Of a stretch of DNA of 64,000 bases, positions 24,693-35,653 are shown in pieces. The translations under genes were made by a program, and so were the position numbers. The notes below the pieces were generated by a model, which was given only the letters and a program-made list of their open reading frames with translations, did no database searches and was not told the DNA's origin. Every line of letters starts with the position of its first letter. The first letter of the stretch is position 1. Origin of the DNA: Agroathelia rolfsii (taxonomy: Eukaryota; Basidiomycota; Agaricomycetes; Amylocorticiales; Amylocorticiaceae). The DNA is taken from NCBI GenBank assembly GCA_018343915.1, contig JABRWF010000008.1:744001-808000 (forward strand), given 5' to 3'.

Positions 24693-25115
24693 ATGGCCAC
24701 CCCAGTTATTCTCGGCGTCGGTGCAGTCACTGCTGCTTTGGTCGGCCGCCAGCTCCTGCGCAGGAGCGCCAAAAATGCCGCAGACCAATGGGTCAAGGGC
24801 GGTTTCAAGGCCAAGATGGACCGCAAGGAGGCCGTTGAAATTCTCGGTCTCAAGTGCGTTTGTTGTTGCCGTGCTTTCTTATAATGCATTCTTCCTCCGC
24901 ATTCTTGCCTGTTGTATGCATGGTGTAGAAGTGCTGCTTGCTAACATGTATTTCTCACCCATAGGGATAATGCATCCTTGAAAAATAAGCTGAAGGATGC
25001 ACACAGACAAATCATGCTTGCGAACCATCCTGACCGAGGCGGTTCGCCATACCTTGCCAGCAAGATTAACGAGGCAAAGGACCTACTAGACAAAATGGAA
25101 AACAAGAGGAAATAG
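24693..25115 (+). CDS. PAM18: Pam18/Tim14, J-protein of the mitochondrial import motor
   Basis: Pam18 stimulates the ATPase of matrix Hsp70 at the TIM23 channel. Two exons (24693-24853 and 24965-25115) give 103 residues. The N-terminal hydrophobic segment ([18 protein letters not shown]) is the inner-membrane anchor. A YKGGF-like link ([10 protein letters not shown]) follows, then a compact J-domain. Its HPD motif lies in [20 protein letters not shown], which is diagnostic for the Pam18/DNAJC19 group. The lack of a cleavable presequence and the short length fit the family. The intron sits inside the J-domain after the EILGLK codons. Confidence 0.95.
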
Positions 25116-26214
25116 ACGCTTATGACATTCCTACCTAGGTATTTTCCTCGACTCATTTTCGCTATTGTAACTGGCTGAGGGCTGACATACGCACTCTGCA
25201 GATATTTACATTACCAATGTACCTTATTATTTGCTTTCGCACCTGCTGTGATTAATACTACTCTCCCATCTCCTTCGCCCTTCGCGCTATAATCTGGTTT
25301 GTGAAGATTCTCAACGGCTTGACATTACCGACCAAAGTCCACTTTAGACTTGGCTTACAACTGTGGCTCTATGATTTCAATTCCATGAGAATTTTGTTAT
25401 CCTACTCTCATGCAAATGAGAGGGCACAAATATGTCGTCTACCTACAAGAGGCTACCTGACTTAAGCATTTCACTGTCCTCATCTCAATACTTGGTGATA
25501 CGGAGTCGTGAACCATAACTTATATATGGCTCAGAACAAAATCATCAAGGGTGCTCGTAGAGCCCTACCCCCTATTTATCCCTGATGCTATATTCAAAGC
25601 TTCCAGCAACTTACACAACATTTCTTATTTGAAGCGGCGCGTTTTCACGCTATCCTAGTCATGTTAACGTCTTGACACCGAAGGGAAAAGATCCAAACAC
25701 ACCAGGCACAGTGAACGGTGGACGACCGATCACCTTTGCAAGAAATACAACCGACTGGGTTGAGGAACATTTCCATTGACTAATTGAACAAATGCAAACC
25801 CATCCGTAATGATCCAGATCATGATCTGAACAAACAAAACGCTTGAATAATAGTAAGAAAGACAAAAAGGTGGCCCAGGAGTTGACAAGAAACTCTGAAA
25901 AAGTAAATGAGATACAGAGAAGAAATGGAGATGGTAACAAGAAAAGAAAAAAATGAGAAAAAGTATAAAGATGAATAAGAAAGAGAAAAGAAAGGAAAAC
26001 GAGAAAACTAAGAAGAGACTATGCTATGCAAAAGTACATTGACCGATTTGCATTTCGTTCCTACCTATAACACGACCCACCACCACCGATCTGACTTGAC
26101 ATGTCAAAAAATCCATATTAGGAGACGTAACAGATCATCCCTATCGTCCGCTCATCCATTCGTCCGCCCGTTAACCAAATATACACCCAGCGACTACCCC
26201 GGAACCCCCTCCGC
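25116..26214. other. Intergenic region between PAM18 and the SUN gene
   Basis: The two flanking genes are convergent, so this holds two 3' ends. The part from about 25840 to 26010 is strikingly A/G-rich on the plus strand (GAAA/AAGA repeats). I see no gene. Confidence 0.55.
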
Positions 26215-29200
26215 TTAGAGCGACACCTCCTCCTGTCCATTCTCGACCATCATCTCGCCATGCACGCGGAAGCGATAGAGGCACGTAAAGTCATTACCCC
26301 AGTTACTCTTCATCACCAACACCACAATCCCGAAATCCAGTCTCATCTCGCGAATCGCCTCACGCACCTCAAACGTCTGCACGTTCTCCTCCGCGTCCAC
26401 ATCATACTCGAAGCTCGCGAGCTTCACATAATCCACACCATCCCTCTTCTTCAACACGCTCGGGCGTTCGCCGCCCTGGAACTCGAGTGCGATTTCTTCT
26501 TGTATGCGTGCCTCGTCGAGATCCTCGGAACCTTCCTCGACGACCTCCTTCATCCGGCGCTCCATCCACTCTTTCACCGCACGCATATTCTCCTCACCCT
26601 CAAGCATACCCCACACCTCCATCTCGCGCGGCGCCGAGCGGACATCAAACGCCACCTCGCGCGCGACATGGTCGACGGTGACGGAGTCTACGTACGCCCT
26701 GCGCGCGAGCACGACACCGAGCGAGCCCTGGTCACCATGGAACGCCCAGCACTGTCCGATGTGCCTGTCTGGGTCGAGCGCCGTCACAGGCGGGCGGCCG
26801 ATTGCGTACCCGTTGCCGGTGAGCAAGCCGAGCGCGAGCCCGCGCCAGGTCGTCGGCCGCAGCTCGTACGTCTCGCTCGTGTACGAGGGGATCACGCGTG
26901 CGCCAGCAGCGTAGGAGGCAAAGTCAGCGCGCGCCAGGTCGTCCTTGGTGCGCAGGCCGACGGCCATGTCGACGAGTCGGGAGATGAGCCCAGTCACATC
27001 TTGGCCGTCAGCGGACTTGATCGTCAGGTCCTTGTGAGTCGAATAATATTTCTGTTTGAGTTTGGGTAGCCAGCCGGATACACCGCCAGAAGTGGGCTCG
27101 GGTATGTGAGAAGCAGCGTTCTTGCCAAGCTCAAGAGCCTCCTTGACCTCGCCCTCGACGCCGCCCATACGATCCTCCAACGTACGCAGTCTGTCCTTCG
27201 TCTCCTCATCAACAACCATGCGCACTTCGCCAGGTTCGGAGCGATGACGGACTTGTTTCGATGCAGCTTGCTCGACATGGTGACGAATAGCATCAAGTTC
27301 CCTGCGCACGTCCTGCAGCCCTTGTGTAGCCGCCGAACGAAGCTGCCCTTCGAGCGTCTGCGCACGTGCACTCTCGCGCTGCACACGGCTCTCCATCTCA
27401 CCCAGGCGGTGAATGACGCCAACGGAATCCGCCTGCGAGCGTGAGATGCTGACGAGCGCACGCTCGATCTCGGTCAGGCGCTGCGAGAGATCGGAGATGT
27501 CCACAGGTGGCGTCGACGGCGGTACGAATTCACGAATTGGGCTTGGCGAAGACGAAGACCGGAGCCAGTTGATGCTCGAGGGGACAGTTTGCCAGAGGAG
27601 GGCAGAGACGACGAGAGGGACAATGACCCATGAAACAAACCTGCGCATGCTGCCGACGCGGGATAGCCAGCGTACGGGCGTGGCGAAGATGATGTCGAAA
27701 AATGTGCCTAGGATACCGGCGAACAAGTACAGGATCGCGCCGATGATGTTTGTAATGAGTCTGAACAGGCGGTTGACGACTTTGCCCAGGAGAGCGCCGA
27801 TGGAGAAGGGTGGGACAGAGTGCGTATCTGGTTCTGCTTCGGAGAAGGGTTGTAAATTGGGGTCGTCCGTCATTTCGCCCGAGGATAATGCTGTCTCTTG
27901 CCCTTCCTCTGCATCCTCCAGGGACCTGTCCGATATCGGTTGCGGCTCAGCTGGTGGTGCTGGGGCAGGAGTCGGATCTTGCCGCGATGGCGCCACGGAT
28001 GGGGGGCGTACAGACTGGCGAGTATTCTAATCCATGGTTAGAAGGTTGAAAAAAGAAAATCATCATGAATTTTTTTGCATTTTACCTCTTCTATATGTTC
28101 ATCTGCACTCGACTCTGCTTGTTCTCCCTCTTCCTCTACAGCGTATGTGTTATCTTTGGACGACCTATTTCTCCTCCTAGGCCCCCGTTTATCATAACTC
28201 ATCACTGGCAATTCCAACGATGACCCCATCTGACTACCCCCTTTTCCTTTTCTCCTCAAACTCCGTCTAGACGTCTTCACACCAACTTCATTATCTTCAT
28301 CTTCATCGTCCAAGTCGGACAATGTGGGCTCGTACGCCTTATGATCCATGGAAATCCGGCCGCGCCGAAGCCCGCCCCTTTTCGGCGCCGCACCGCCGAT
28401 GAGAGACGAGGATGATGCGGCCTTGTCGGCCTGATAAGCCCTCTCCTCCGCCGAATAATCATAACTCGAGTCTTTCGACTGCTGCACACGACCGTTGGCC
28501 TCGATCGATCGGTCCGACGGCTCCTGCTCGCGCTGGCGGAGGAGGATGTTGATCGGCTGGACCATGCGGCGGCCAACCTCGACGGCGGCCTCGAATGGGC
28601 TTTTGCCCCGTTCCTTGTTTCTGTTTGTGGCCGTCCCATTAGCGCCGTTTTCTTCACCTGTGACCGCCGTCGACTCAGGCACGATCTGGAGCGAGGAACC
28701 GGCATGGGAGAGCGGTTTGGTTGAGCGGGTCGCCATGCGGCCGTTGCTGGCGGCCTGCGCCGCCAAAAATTTGCGGTTGGCGATCGCCTGCTGTTGGCTT
28801 TCGTATTCGACCGAGGTGCTGCGGGTCATTGCAGGCATGGAGCGGGAGCCCGAGGGTCGGGTGGAGTTGTGCGCGTTCATGGCCTCTGAGATGAATGCAG
28901 AAGCGACGTTGACTGAGGTGTCTCTGACGGACCAAAGCTCGGGGTGAAGGGAGGTTTGTGGCTGTTGTTGTTGTTGTTGTTGTTGCTGTTGAAGCTGCTG
29001 TTCGCGCTCCTTGATACGTTTAAAGCGCTCTAGGGCGTGGGCGTCACGGTCTGGTGCGCCGAGGTCGCCGGTTGATTTGGAAGGAGAACGTGTTGGTGCC
29101 CTGTGCATGTGGTGAGGATGTGACATGTAGAAGAAATGGATCAGATGAGATGAGGGAGAGAGAGGGGGAGATGAAAACAAGGAGGAGGAGGACAGACCCG

Positions 29201-29319
29201 TAGGCGTATGATGCACGAGGCGGGGAAGCGCGTCTGGTGTGGGCTCCCTGTGGCTTGTTGAGGAACGTGTCGCGGTCCACGCGCTTGCTCTTGTCCAGTG
29301 GGGTGGCAGCAAAGGACAT
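26215..29319 (-). CDS. SUN-domain nuclear envelope protein (Sad1-like)
   Basis: SUN proteins span the inner nuclear membrane and bind KASH proteins to link nucleus and cytoskeleton. Exon 1 (29319-29198) begins MSFAATPLDKSKRVDR and splices to APTRSPSKS. A second intron at about 28086-28028 joins DEHIEE to NTRQSVRPPS. The N-terminal ~390 residues are nucleoplasmic and disordered, with a Gln run near 28960-28990. Hydrophobic segments follow (IIGAILYLFAGILGTFFDIIF and FVSWVIVPLVVSALLW), then a coiled coil. The C-terminal SUN domain includes DFASYAAGARVIPSYTS, GQCWAFHGDQGSLGVVLA, VTVDHVA, EVWGMLEG and NWGNDFTCLYRFRVHG. The total is about 980 residues. An ATG at 29348 opens a frame that does not splice sensibly. 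Confidence 0.92.
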
Positions 29320-29620
29320 GGGTTTGCTTGTGTGTGTCTAGTGTGCACTCTGCGATGTGCGATGCTCTATGCTGCCGCTGATGATGATGATGATAATGAA
29401 GAGGAGAGAGAGAAGGGAAAGGCAACCGCAACAGCCGAAACAATATCAACATTTTGTCTCACAATTAACGCCCGCTTTTGCTTCCGGACTACCACACCAA
29501 ATAGTCACAAACAGTGACAATTACCTTATCAGGCAGGAGCTTTGTGGCAAAAGTCATGACCTCGTATTTTACTCAAGCGTACATTCTTTTTGGTTATACA
29601 CTGCTATGCTATGATCTCAA

Positions 29621-31335
29621 TCATGACGCAGGCGTCTCCTCGCCAGCTGCTGCTGCTGCTGCCGCGGCCTCAGCCTTCTTCTTTTTCTTATCCTCCCGCA
29701 AGGGCTTCGTCAGCAGCTCCTTGAGCTCCTCGTCCTGCAGCTCCTTCTCCGACTTCACCAGCTCCGGCTTGTACCACACCGGTGGTTTTGTGATCAGCAA
29801 GGGGCCGGCGGGCAGGAGTGCAATTGTGAAGTGGAAGGCAGCCACAAACGTGTTGGCTGGCGTGTATCTGATCCCCACATTTCAGTATCTTGAACGTGAA
29901 ATAATGAATAAAGGAAAGCAAACGCACACGACCTCGTAGGGCTTCACGAGCGCGTGCTGGACAGCCTCCTGCAGACCCATGCGTGCACGCTTCTCATCCT
30001 CGAGCACACGGATGTTGAATGGGAATGCGCCGGCCTTCTTCTGCACATCCGAGAACACCGCACGCGAGGTCTTCATCTTCAGCTGATAGGTAATGTTGGA
30101 ATCGCGCTGGTAGATCGTCGTGCGTGAGTCTTCAGTGCGGGACTATCGTGATATGAAAAAAAAAAAAAGATTAGACATGTAGATTGATCAATGAGGAGGA
30201 TTATGCGTACCTTGCCATCCTCGCCAGACGAAATCAAGATGTCCATACCAAACACATCGCCCTCGGCAAACGTCTGCGTCTCGAAATCCCGCTTCTGCTG
30301 CTCGCTCGGGTTGAGGATCACACGCTTCTTGCCATCAATGACGTTTTGCTTGTGCTCGCACGACAGCATGCCTGCGGTTGTATGCGTCAGTTACAATCAT
30401 TAAAAAATGATATATATAAGGCGCATAGACGCACCCTCAACGGCCTTGCAATCAAAGGCAGCAGCTGTCTTAGCCACAGCATCCGTGATGGCCCAGTTCT
30501 TACCACCCGCCTTGATCAGGCGCATGGAGACTTCAGCTGCGTGCCATGCCGCCTGGAGGACGTCCGCGCGCCTGCCCGTGACAGGGTTCTCGGCCGATGC
30601 ACCGACAACAATCGTCTCGGCGCTCACGGCTGCGAAACCATCAATGTGTGCGCCGAGATGGATCTTGACGACATCATCTTTGGCGAGCGCGAGGGAGGAG
30701 AGGGAGTCGGATCTGAATACATTTTTTTTCTCATTATTAGAATCTTCACGCCTTGGATAATTTCATCTGATAATGGAAATCATACGTACGCGAGTGGTGA
30801 AAAGTGTGCGACCGTGTTGTTGACGGAGATACTTGTGGGGAACGCAATACCTAATCAGAAACAAATTTCGAGAGAATAGAAAAAATCAGTACGTTATATA
30901 CAACTCAGCCGCATAGATCAAGATGTACCCTTCTGCACCTTGACACCCTTGACGGATTTGTTGTACACAGCACCGGTACCCTGCTCGAGCAGCTTGTCGC
31001 CCTCGATGCAGAGATCGATGACCTTGGCGCCCTCGACGGAGAGCTCGATCAGCTTCTTCGTCACGCTGTGCACGATGTCTGCTGCGGTCTGGAATTATAG
31101 CGTTCAGAATGTATGCATGGAAAGCATTGCCCCGGATTGTTTTATAGCCGATTTTTTTTTTTTTTTTTTGGGAAACGACCATTTGAAGATAGAAGATTAG
31201 ATCACCCATCCATGCAGGGACTCGAGAATACAACACGAGGTGACGACAGACCTTGTATTTTGTCAGATCAACCTCGGAAATCGCAGGGGGGCGCTTTTCC
31301 TCAGCCTTTTGTGTGCTTCCGTTGGCTTCAGCCAT
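29621..31335 (-). CDS. EBP1/PA2G4-type protein (inactive methionine aminopeptidase fold)
   Basis: Homologues (PA2G4, Cdb4) bind ribosomes near the exit tunnel and RNA, and act in ribosome biogenesis and growth control. The fold is that of M24 aminopeptidases without catalysis. The start at 31335 gives MAEANGSTQKAEEKRPP, followed by SEVDLTKYK. Later exons read ELSVEGAKVIDLCIEGDK, AFPTSISVNNTVAHFSP, DDVVKIHLGAHIDGF, SCEHKQNVIDGKKRVI, FGMDILISSGEDGK and FPFNIRVLEDEKRARMG. The C-terminal KELLTKPLREDKKKKK plus an Ala run matches the lysine-rich tail used for RNA binding. At least six short introns are present. The gene is divergent from NDUFB8, with start codons 242 bp apart, and the upstream region carries GAGA-type repeats. 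Confidence 0.92.
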
Positions 31336-31577
31336 GATAAATCTAGCTTGGTTGTAGTGAGAGAGTGAGAGAGAGAATGGTTTGATGAAGAGGTTTTGCG
31401 TCACGGCGGCAGCGGCAGCGGTTCGAGTGACTTTGGTCTGACACTCTCTTGCCGATCTGAGATCTTTCTTCTTGCTGCTCACCGTGACGCTCTAGTAACG
31501 CCCGTCACATCCATCGTCACACCCTCGAACACCCGCAACTGAAAACGCAATTGAACTTGCAATAAACATCCCGACAA
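31336..31577. promoter_or_regulatory. Divergent promoter of the EBP1-like and NDUFB8 genes
   Basis: 242 bp separate the two start codons, so both genes must be driven from here. A GA-rich tract lies near 31359-31377. No TATA box is obvious, in keeping with housekeeping expression. Confidence 0.5.
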
Positions 31578-32216
31578 ATGGCGTCCACCAGCGCAATCCG
31601 CACCGTCGTACGGCGCACGACAGCACAGACTTCTTCGAAACTGGCAAAGAGGGCCTACGCCACCCCCGCAGCATACAAGGGCGAGGAGGTTGACCCGCAG
31701 CTGAACGGATATCCGCAACTGCCCAACGTCTCGCGGCAATACCTCCCTCCGAAGGGATGGTGGGACACGCAGATGAGGAGGAACTTTGAGGACACTGTGC
31801 GTCCCCCTCTCTTGCATTGCTTACCCATGGGAATTTGAAATTTACTCAAAGCCGGAATTGATGATGGGATATACTACTTATACAGTTACATGAGCGGGAA
31901 GAGCTCTACTCGATGTGGGGTCCCGACATCCCCGTTGTACCTCCTCAGAGGGCCGCCGTCCACTTTGCTATTGCTGTCGCAGCATTCGTTGGATTTGGAT
32001 ATGCTGCCAAGAATTATTTCGTCGCTGAAAAGCCTGCAGTGCCGAGGGAGTACCCTTACTCCGGGCTAGTGACGGAGTTGGGCGGTTTGGAGGAGAACAA
32101 GGTTAGTATTATCTTTTACTCTGCATGTAAAGACAGCGCGTGTATGATATGTTTCGCTTACTTCTCGTCGTTATCTTTCGCAGGCTCAACCGGAAACGGA
32201 AAGTGACGAAGAGTAG
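31578..32216 (+). CDS. Respiratory complex I subunit NDUFB8 homologue
   Basis: This is an accessory subunit of the membrane arm of NADH:ubiquinone oxidoreductase. Three exons (31578-31796, 31886-32101, 32184-32216) give 155 residues. The N-terminus (MASTSAIRTVVRRTTAQTSS) is basic and hydroxylated, as expected for a mitochondrial presequence. The core reads YPQLPNVSRQYLPPKGWWD, RRNFEDTLHEREELYSMWG and PDIPVVPP, the family's hallmark. One transmembrane helix follows (FAIAVAAFVGFGYAA), and the C-terminus is acidic (ETESDEE). The last exon codes only ten residues. Confidence 0.93.
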
Positions 32217-33417
32217 AGGGCTGGACTATATCCGCAATCACTTAGACTTGTGTCAATCAACCCTAAAGAATTACATTCTTTCCTTTGCATCCCGACTCAA
32301 ATGTCACGGCCACCTATATGCTGGAAATGCTCAGACTGATCTGTTGTGCTTGCGATTATCTCTAACTCGACTGACTTTGGATGCAGGGAAGACATCCATT
32401 TTCAAAGTTCAAACATGGTTATGAGTGCTCTGTCCAGGCTTTCTATTATTATCATCACTCGGGTACTCTGATTGTGCGGTACATGGTTCCAATTACGCAA
32501 CCCACAGTTACCTTTCTGTTTCAATATCGTTATTGCGCACACATGCCCTCAGGCAGATCTCACGATTACCACTGGCGCTTTTTTTTCTGCATCATCAGTA
32601 TATCGATACAAATATTCGATCCAAGCGAATGTTAACGAACATCGGAGTCTGCCTACGGGAGACTAATATATAAACACCTAGTTGTTATGATTTTTGAAGA
32701 GCCTCTTTTTAGCGCTCTCAAAGGGGAGATGTTCTTACGCCTGACCAGGCAATGTGGGACTCGGGGTTGCGGCTTCCTTCCGCTCATATAAGTAAGTGAC
32801 AACCGCCATCCCCGTTGCCCACTACAACCTCTTCCCAGGTGTGAGTTTTTATAAGATTGAGGAAATTCCATGACGATAACCGCCGCCTATGCCAGCGTTT
32901 GACGGCTTGATCAATTTGACCTCCAAGCCAACGAGGAACTTGATTGACCCAAACCAAGTATATGTAACCAATTGTGTATAACCAGCCTAAGTACATATTT
33001 ATACTCTCACCCATTACCGTAGTCTCCACAAGTTATAATATTGAATTAATATTCACGCTTATCTATCGTATGTGAAAGAGAGTCCAATTTGCATTTCAAA
33101 GAAACCTGCGCATTATATACAAAAATCGATTTGAATATATACACAAGGCCGGTGATGAATGTGACAGTATTGGGAATGCATGCAAGGTCGCAAACGACCT
33201 ATGAATCAAAAAGGAAGGAGAAAGGGAGCAGAACAGGAGGTATATATGATACGATACGGAGTACTAGAAAATCATCGAGGGAGTGTAAGTAGCTAAGCGA
33301 AAACTTGATATGTTGAAATCGAAAATCGAAGGAAGAACACGAGAGCAGAGATAGAAAGCACGAAAAAAAAAGGAAATAAAGCACTGAGAGCGTGTTTTGT
33401 ACTTTTATTGTCATCTA
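32217..33417. other. Intergenic region between convergent genes
   Basis: This 1.2 kb lies between the NDUFB8 stop and the Caf120-like stop. Several short open frames exist but none shows family features or splices into a longer protein. The right part (33300-33400) is A-rich and probably holds the 3' UTR of the Caf120-like gene. Confidence 0.55.
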
Positions 33418-35622
33418 TCAAGACTGGGGACTATCTTCGCGCAGACCACGGCGGGCAGGTGAAGCCATCCTTGGTGACGGTGACACACCCTCGGGCGTTC
33501 CACGTCCAGAGTTAGGTCCGCCAGCCGCGCCAGCACCAGGTCCACCACCGCCGAACGAGCGGATACTAGCAACATCACCTCCAGGCCTCAACCCACCCTC
33601 TCCATAGTTGGGAGAAAAGCGAGGATCGAAGCCGCCACCACCCGTCATCTGCATCTGCATGGGGCTCGCCATCCCGCCCATCATGCCACCCATCATCGGC
33701 ATGCCCATCATAGACATCCTCGGGTCGAAGCCCATACCGTTGCCGGTCATCATCGGGTTCAACGGCTGCTGCTGGTGTTGCTGAGGCATAGCTCCGGGAC
33801 TGCCACCGGGATTGCCACCGTCACCACCGACCTGCGAGCCCGCGACGGAGAACGCCATCATGGCCTGCTGATACGCCTGTGCCGCATGCTGCGCCGCGAA
33901 CATATGCTGCGGGTTCGCGCCGTATCCACCAAACCCGCCCGGGCCCATACCCGTCATCATAGGACTCAACATCGGCCCACCCGTCATCATCGGGTTCATG
34001 CCCATCATCGGGTTCATACCCATCATCATGGGATTCATGCCCATCATCATCGGGTTGAAGCCATACATGGACATCGGTCCCCCCTGCTGCTGCGCCATCT
34101 CAAGTTGCTGCCGCTGCAGATCATCCAGCTTCCTCTGCCGGTCCTCCGCCAGTCGCTTCTCACGCTCGCGCTCGGTCAGCGTGGCACCCATGCCGCCCTC
34201 ACGCTTACGCTCGCGTTCGTGCGCCGTGATGGCACCGAGGAGACCCATCTGGGGTGGCGGAGGCTTGTGCGCCACGTTGACCAGTGATGCGCCCGTCTCG
34301 CGCGCGAGCTCCTCCTGACGTTTGGCAGACCGATCATGCTTGTCCTGCAGTCCGGCGGAGAGGAGACCATGCGGGGCGAACGCCTTCGTCATCGTCTGCG
34401 ACGGCGGCTCGATCTGTACAAACGTATCGCGCGCAGGCGCGCTGGTGTCTTCTTTGGGATCAAGCACAGAGCTCCAGATGTTTTGCGTTCGTTGGGGTGG
34501 TGGCATAGCCGGGGCAGAGTCTTGGGGGTATTGTTGGCCAGTGGGTTGATCGAAGTAACCACTGCGACCTGTTAGAGTGCGAGGGCGGTGTTGGGTAGCG
34601 GTCTCGGCATAATCATCGTCTGCTGAGGGAAAAAAAGATATCAGGTCCATGTTCTTCCTAGATCACATAAACAATTACTCACCAGGTATCTGTGGCAGGT
34701 TACGAAGCTGCCTCGGCTGCGGTGCCGAGATATCCATATCGGCCATTCGCTGCTGCTGACCATGCATGTCATACATCGAAGGAGCAGGTCCGTCCATGCG
34801 GTACGTAGACCCCCGCACGGACGGCGCCGCTTGCGACAGTGCATTGCCTCGCATAGGCTGCTGCTGCTGCGCGGGTGCAGCATCCGAATCGACATCGTCA
34901 TCCTGATCGTCTTCATCTTCATCCTCTTCGTCCTCCTCTTCCTCGTCGCTACTCTCGTCCCATCCACTCCTGGCAGCAGCCTGCGTCCTCGCGATCCGCT
35001 TGCTCTTCGATCTCCCCGGTCTCTTAACAGCCTCCTCGTGTGCAGCTTGCTGCGCCTGCGCCTTGGCCCTGCGCTCAGCAGCCTGCTTCGAGAGCGCAAA
35101 CGACGACCTGAATTGGCCCGCGTTCGTCGTCCCTGCCCCTGCCGTGGCGCCGGTGGCAGTGTCCTGTGGCGGTGTCGTCACGATCTCAGGCGCGGACGGT
35201 GAGTCCAACGAAGAGGGCGAGGCAGCGTGGACAGCGCGTGCAGCGGGCTGTCCTGGCGGTGGGGACGCAGCGGGTCCACTCGGCGGCGACGGTGGTCTGT
35301 CCAAGAACGAGAGAGCAGCGAGCGCATCCGCGGTATCTTCGTGGGAGGCCATGTTGTTGTTGGTAGCAGCGGCAACAGCTCTTAGACGTGGTGGTATCTG
35401 TGCAGGTGCACGCTCGTAACTTTCTTCGTCCTCTTCCTCGTCCTCGTTTTCTTCTTCTTCGTCCTCTTCTTCGCTCGGAGAAGACGGTGATCCTGCCACG
35501 TTTGAATTATAATAATGGCCTGAAACACCCGTGGCCTGGACACTACTACCACCGCCGGCGCCGACGCTATTAGGTAACCCGGGCAACGTGCGCGCCGCGG
35601 CTGCATGATGATGATGATGTTG

Positions 35623-35653
<31 letters not shown>

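Noticed and set aside
26260..27069. 269-residue open frame on the plus strand
   Set aside because: It lies antisense to the SUN-domain coding sequence, is rich in His, Arg and Leu from GC-rich shadow codons, and has no family features.
28960..28995. Short tandem GTT/GTG repeats as a CRISPR or satellite array
   Set aside because: They are codon runs for poly-Gln in the SUN protein; there are no spacers or repeats of CRISPR type, and the genome is eukaryotic.
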